Shown one piece after another: positions 6,286 to 7,549 of a stretch of DNA of 7,549 nt. Both the position numbers and the translations under genes were made by a program. The number at the start of each line of letters is the position of its first letter. Position 1 is the stretch's first letter. The notes under the pieces are model-generated. The model was not told where the DNA came from and ran no database searches. It worked only from the letters and a program-made list of their open reading frames with translations. Source of the DNA: Bacillota bacterium (GTDB taxonomy: Bacteria > Bacillota > Clostridia > Acetivibrionales > DSM-1351). The stretch spans positions 1 to 7,549 of the forward strand of contig JAEWST010000108.1 of the NCBI GenBank assembly GCA_023398105.1, written 5' to 3'.

Positions 6286-6422
6286 AATTTTTGCCAAAAA
6301 TTCATATGATTAATTATCTAATTTGTAAACTCAAGTTTGGTTATATTATTAACTCCACTTTCCATTGATAAGTTTAACACCTGCAATTTTCAACTGGGTA
6401 AGTCGAGTTATTAAGCTCACGA

Positions 6423-6452
6423 AAATACAGTTAGTTTTAACTAACTGTATTT
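6423..6452 (-). terminator. Perfect 14-bp inverted repeat, probable terminator
   Basis: AAATACAGTTAGTT (6423-6436) and its exact complement (6439-6452) are separated by two bases, so the real stem is about 11-12 bp with a small loop. On the minus strand the 3' arm ends GTATTTTCG, a short U-run. It lies 86 nt after the stop of the 6539-7243 gene and before the HD-GYP promoter region, the expected place for that transcript to stop. The low GC content and short U-run make it a moderate terminator, possibly working in both directions. Confidence 0.6.
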
Positions 6453-6538
6453 AGAATACCATTGCTTTCTTTTTATGTCAAGGTAATAATTGTAATTTTT
6501 ATATTTTACTTTACACTTAATCTAAAAATCTTTACTTT

Positions 6539-7243
6539 TTAACCCATTTCTTTTAATTTAGAATATTTATCTTTTAAATCAGATGTTATACTTTTCCAGT
6601 TATCACTATTAGATTCTTTAGGTAGCTTAACTTCTTTGTCAGACAGTATTTCTCTTGTTGCTTCTTGCATTATTTTTTCTATTGAATCGTCCTTATTATC
6701 AGTATCAATACTATCCAAAATATAAGGTAAGGCAGGTAGTCCAAGATTCATCAATTCAACTTTTTGTTTATTGAGATTTTTTTCACTTTTATCATTTTTT
6801 ATAGATTCTTTAATTTCATTAAATTTGTCAGGTAAATTTTCTAAATGTTTATTCCAAAGCGACAGCCACTGTTCACTTGTTTCCCATTGTTCATTAATTT
6901 TTGCTTTTGTATTGTCACCCATACCCCAAGCTAAAATTTGGTTTTCATTCTCAATCTCTTTAATTATATATGGTAAATACTCTGGTCCCAAATCTTTAAT
7001 TTTCTTAAATTCTGGTAAATTTAAATACACAGTTGGATTTGATGAACTCAATATTGAAATATCATTGCTCATTGCTTTTCCCCAATTAGCAGTCAGATTA
7101 TCTACTGTTTCTTGCATTTCTTTATTCCTATTGTTTTCTCTTATGGTTGGTAGGGCAAAAATAGTTGAAATACACACTAATACCATTACTAATGCTATAC
7201 TTACGATTAGTACTATTTTCTTACCTGTAATGTTTGATATCAT
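6539..7243 (-). CDS. Membrane-anchored protein with two LGxPxLPYI helical motifs, unrecognised
   Basis: A 234-aa protein that I do not recognise. It has a short basic N-terminus (MISNITGKKI) and a hydrophobic segment at about 10-31, either a signal anchor or a signal peptide possibly cleaved after A30; there is no good lipobox around C24. The remaining 200 residues are charged and mostly helical. Two stretches resemble each other: KKIKDLGPEYLPYIIKEI (80-97) and KVELMNLGLPALPYILDSI (161-179), both of the form K-x2-L/I-x2-LG-x-P/L-x-LPYI-x3-I, suggesting a HEAT-like helical repeat. Between them is a Trp-rich stretch (W106, W120, W126, W130) and at 134-160 a charged helix. GAGAGGA lies 5 nt before the ATG, inside the decayed end of the last CRISPR repeat. 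The gene is on the strand in which the array is probably transcribed. Likely location: the outer face of the membrane. Function unknown. Confidence 0.75.
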   Translation of the reverse strand: MISNITGKKIVLIVSIALVMVLVCISTIFALPTIRENNRNKEMQETVDNLTANWGKAMSNDISILSSSNPTVYLNLPEFKKIKDLGPEYLPYIIKEIENENQILAWGMGDNTKAKINEQWETSEQWLSLWNKHLENLPDKFNEIKESIKNDKSEKNLNKQKVELMNLGLPALPYILDSIDTDNKDDSIEKIMQEATREILSDKEVKLPKESNSDNWKSITSDLKDKYSKLKEMG

Positions 7244-7252
7244 ATATATCCT

Positions 7253-7549
7253 CTCTCAGATCCCTATAAGCGGGTCATTAGCATTCTTACCGTCTATCAG
7301 ATAGCGAAGCTAGATGATAGACTTTTCAAATTCCCTATAAGCGGGTCATTAGCATTCTTACTGTAGAAGCATATAAAAACACTTATGAAATATTTAAGTT
7401 TCAATTCCCTATAAGCGGGTCATTAGCATTCTTACACTAATGGGGTTGGTACTATTACATATGTTAAAACGTTTCAATTCCCTATAAGCGGGTCATTAGC
7501 ATTCTTACCTAATAGTCGGAACGGTAAAATTTCAAGAAATGGTGCGTTT
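7253..7549 (-). CRISPR. CRISPR array, trailer end; four repeats plus the start of a fifth
   Basis: Repeats lie at 7253-7290 (R1), 7324-7361 (R2), 7398-7435 (R3) and 7471-7508 (R4). The last four bases, GTTT at 7546-7549, start a fifth. R3 and R4 are identical 38-mers that begin GTTTCAATTCCC and end CATTAGCATTCTTAC on the plus strand. R1 and R2 share the last 30 nt exactly but diverge at the first 8. Spacers are 33 nt (7291-7323), 36 nt (7362-7397), 35 nt (7436-7470) and 37 nt (7509-7545), all different. On the minus strand the repeat ends in ATTGAAAC, the usual 8-nt 5' tag of type I-B and type III crRNAs. This puts transcription on the minus strand with the leader beyond 7549 and the decayed R1/R2 at the distal end. 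No cas gene is in the window, so the subtype is inferred. Confidence 0.96.
7292..7322. repeat. Near-perfect hairpin filling the last CRISPR spacer
   Basis: Two 14-nt arms (7292-7305 and 7309-7322) pair at 12 of 14 positions around a GAA loop and take up almost all of the 33-nt spacer. The tip reads GCGAAGC, a sequence known to form an unusually stable DNA mini-hairpin. On the plus strand the two mismatches are a tandem G-A/A-G pair, which can stack as sheared pairs, and the stem is followed by TTTT. A crRNA from this spacer would fold on itself. Confidence 0.85.

Larger units (their letters stand above)
6182..6538. other. Intergenic region upstream of the HD-GYP gene
   Basis: About 357 bases without a supported gene. 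It holds the ribosome binding site and a weak promoter candidate of the HD-GYP gene on the right-to-left path, and a hairpin at 6423-6452 that may end the transcript of the upstream membrane-protein gene. I saw no riboswitch consensus, although a cyclic di-GMP riboswitch would have been a natural thing to find here. Confidence 0.6.

Noticed and set aside
6349..6420. Minus-strand frame of 23 codons from GTG, with a protein-like reading (VSLITRLTQLKIAGVK...)
   Set aside because: No ribosome binding site before the GTG, very short, and it begins right beside the terminator hairpin. It may be a remnant of a gene end but cannot be supported.
6182..6422. Possible cyclic di-GMP riboswitch before the HD-GYP gene
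   Set aside because: No recognisable conserved core of the known cyclic di-GMP riboswitch classes was found on the minus strand; only AT-rich sequence.
6771..7304. Long plus-strand open frame of 177 codons opposite the membrane-protein gene
   Set aside because: It runs opposite a better supported gene that has a good ribosome binding site, and it extends into the CRISPR repeat. Its composition is that of an antisense shadow.

Overview
The window is AT-rich DNA from an endospore-forming Firmicute, most likely an anaerobic Clostridia species. The evidence is the spoIIIA sporulation operon, lysine- and isoleucine-rich low-GC coding, purine-rich Shine-Dalgarno sites and a CRISPR repeat with the clostridial-type ATTGAAAC end. 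A placement near the Ruminiclostridium/Acetivibrio group is only an impression. Every supported gene lies on the minus strand, so the text runs from high to low coordinates in transcription order.

Right edge (about 7253-7549): the distal end of a CRISPR array, with four 38-nt repeats, the first 4 bases of a fifth, and spacers of 33-37 nt. The repeat ends in ATTGAAAC when read on the minus strand, so the array is probably transcribed leftward from a leader outside the window. The terminal repeat runs straight into the ribosome binding site of the next gene (6539-7243), which encodes an unrecognised membrane-anchored protein of 234 aa with two LG-x-P-x-LPYI helical motifs. No terminator is visible between array and gene, so the gene may be carried on the array transcript. 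A hairpin at 6423-6452 may end that unit. No cas genes are in view.

Middle (4790-6538): a stand-alone HD-GYP phosphodiesterase (5579-6181) with a full set of metal ligands and no sensor domain, then about 500 bases without a gene that hold several small hairpins, then a 94-aa DUF2325 protein (4790-5074) ending at a strong 23-bp terminator (4715-4766).

Left part (1-4702): the spoIIIA operon, in the order spoIIIAA-AB-AC-AD-AE-AF-AG; AG is cut by the window edge and AH lies outside. A sigma-E-type promoter sits just after the DUF2325 terminator. The products form the mother-cell half of the SpoIIIA-SpoIIQ channel ('feeding tube') that links mother cell and forespore. SpoIIIAA is the ATPase, AB a GspF-like membrane protein, AC, AD and AE multi-pass membrane proteins, and AF and AG carry ring-building-type domains. 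The genes are tightly packed except for a 142-nt gap between AF and AG that holds a possible second promoter.

The most unusual part is the CRISPR end. The last repeat keeps exactly the 30 nt upstream of the expected Cas6 cut and loses the 8-nt handle, where the downstream gene's ribosome binding site begins. The last spacer is itself a near-perfect hairpin.
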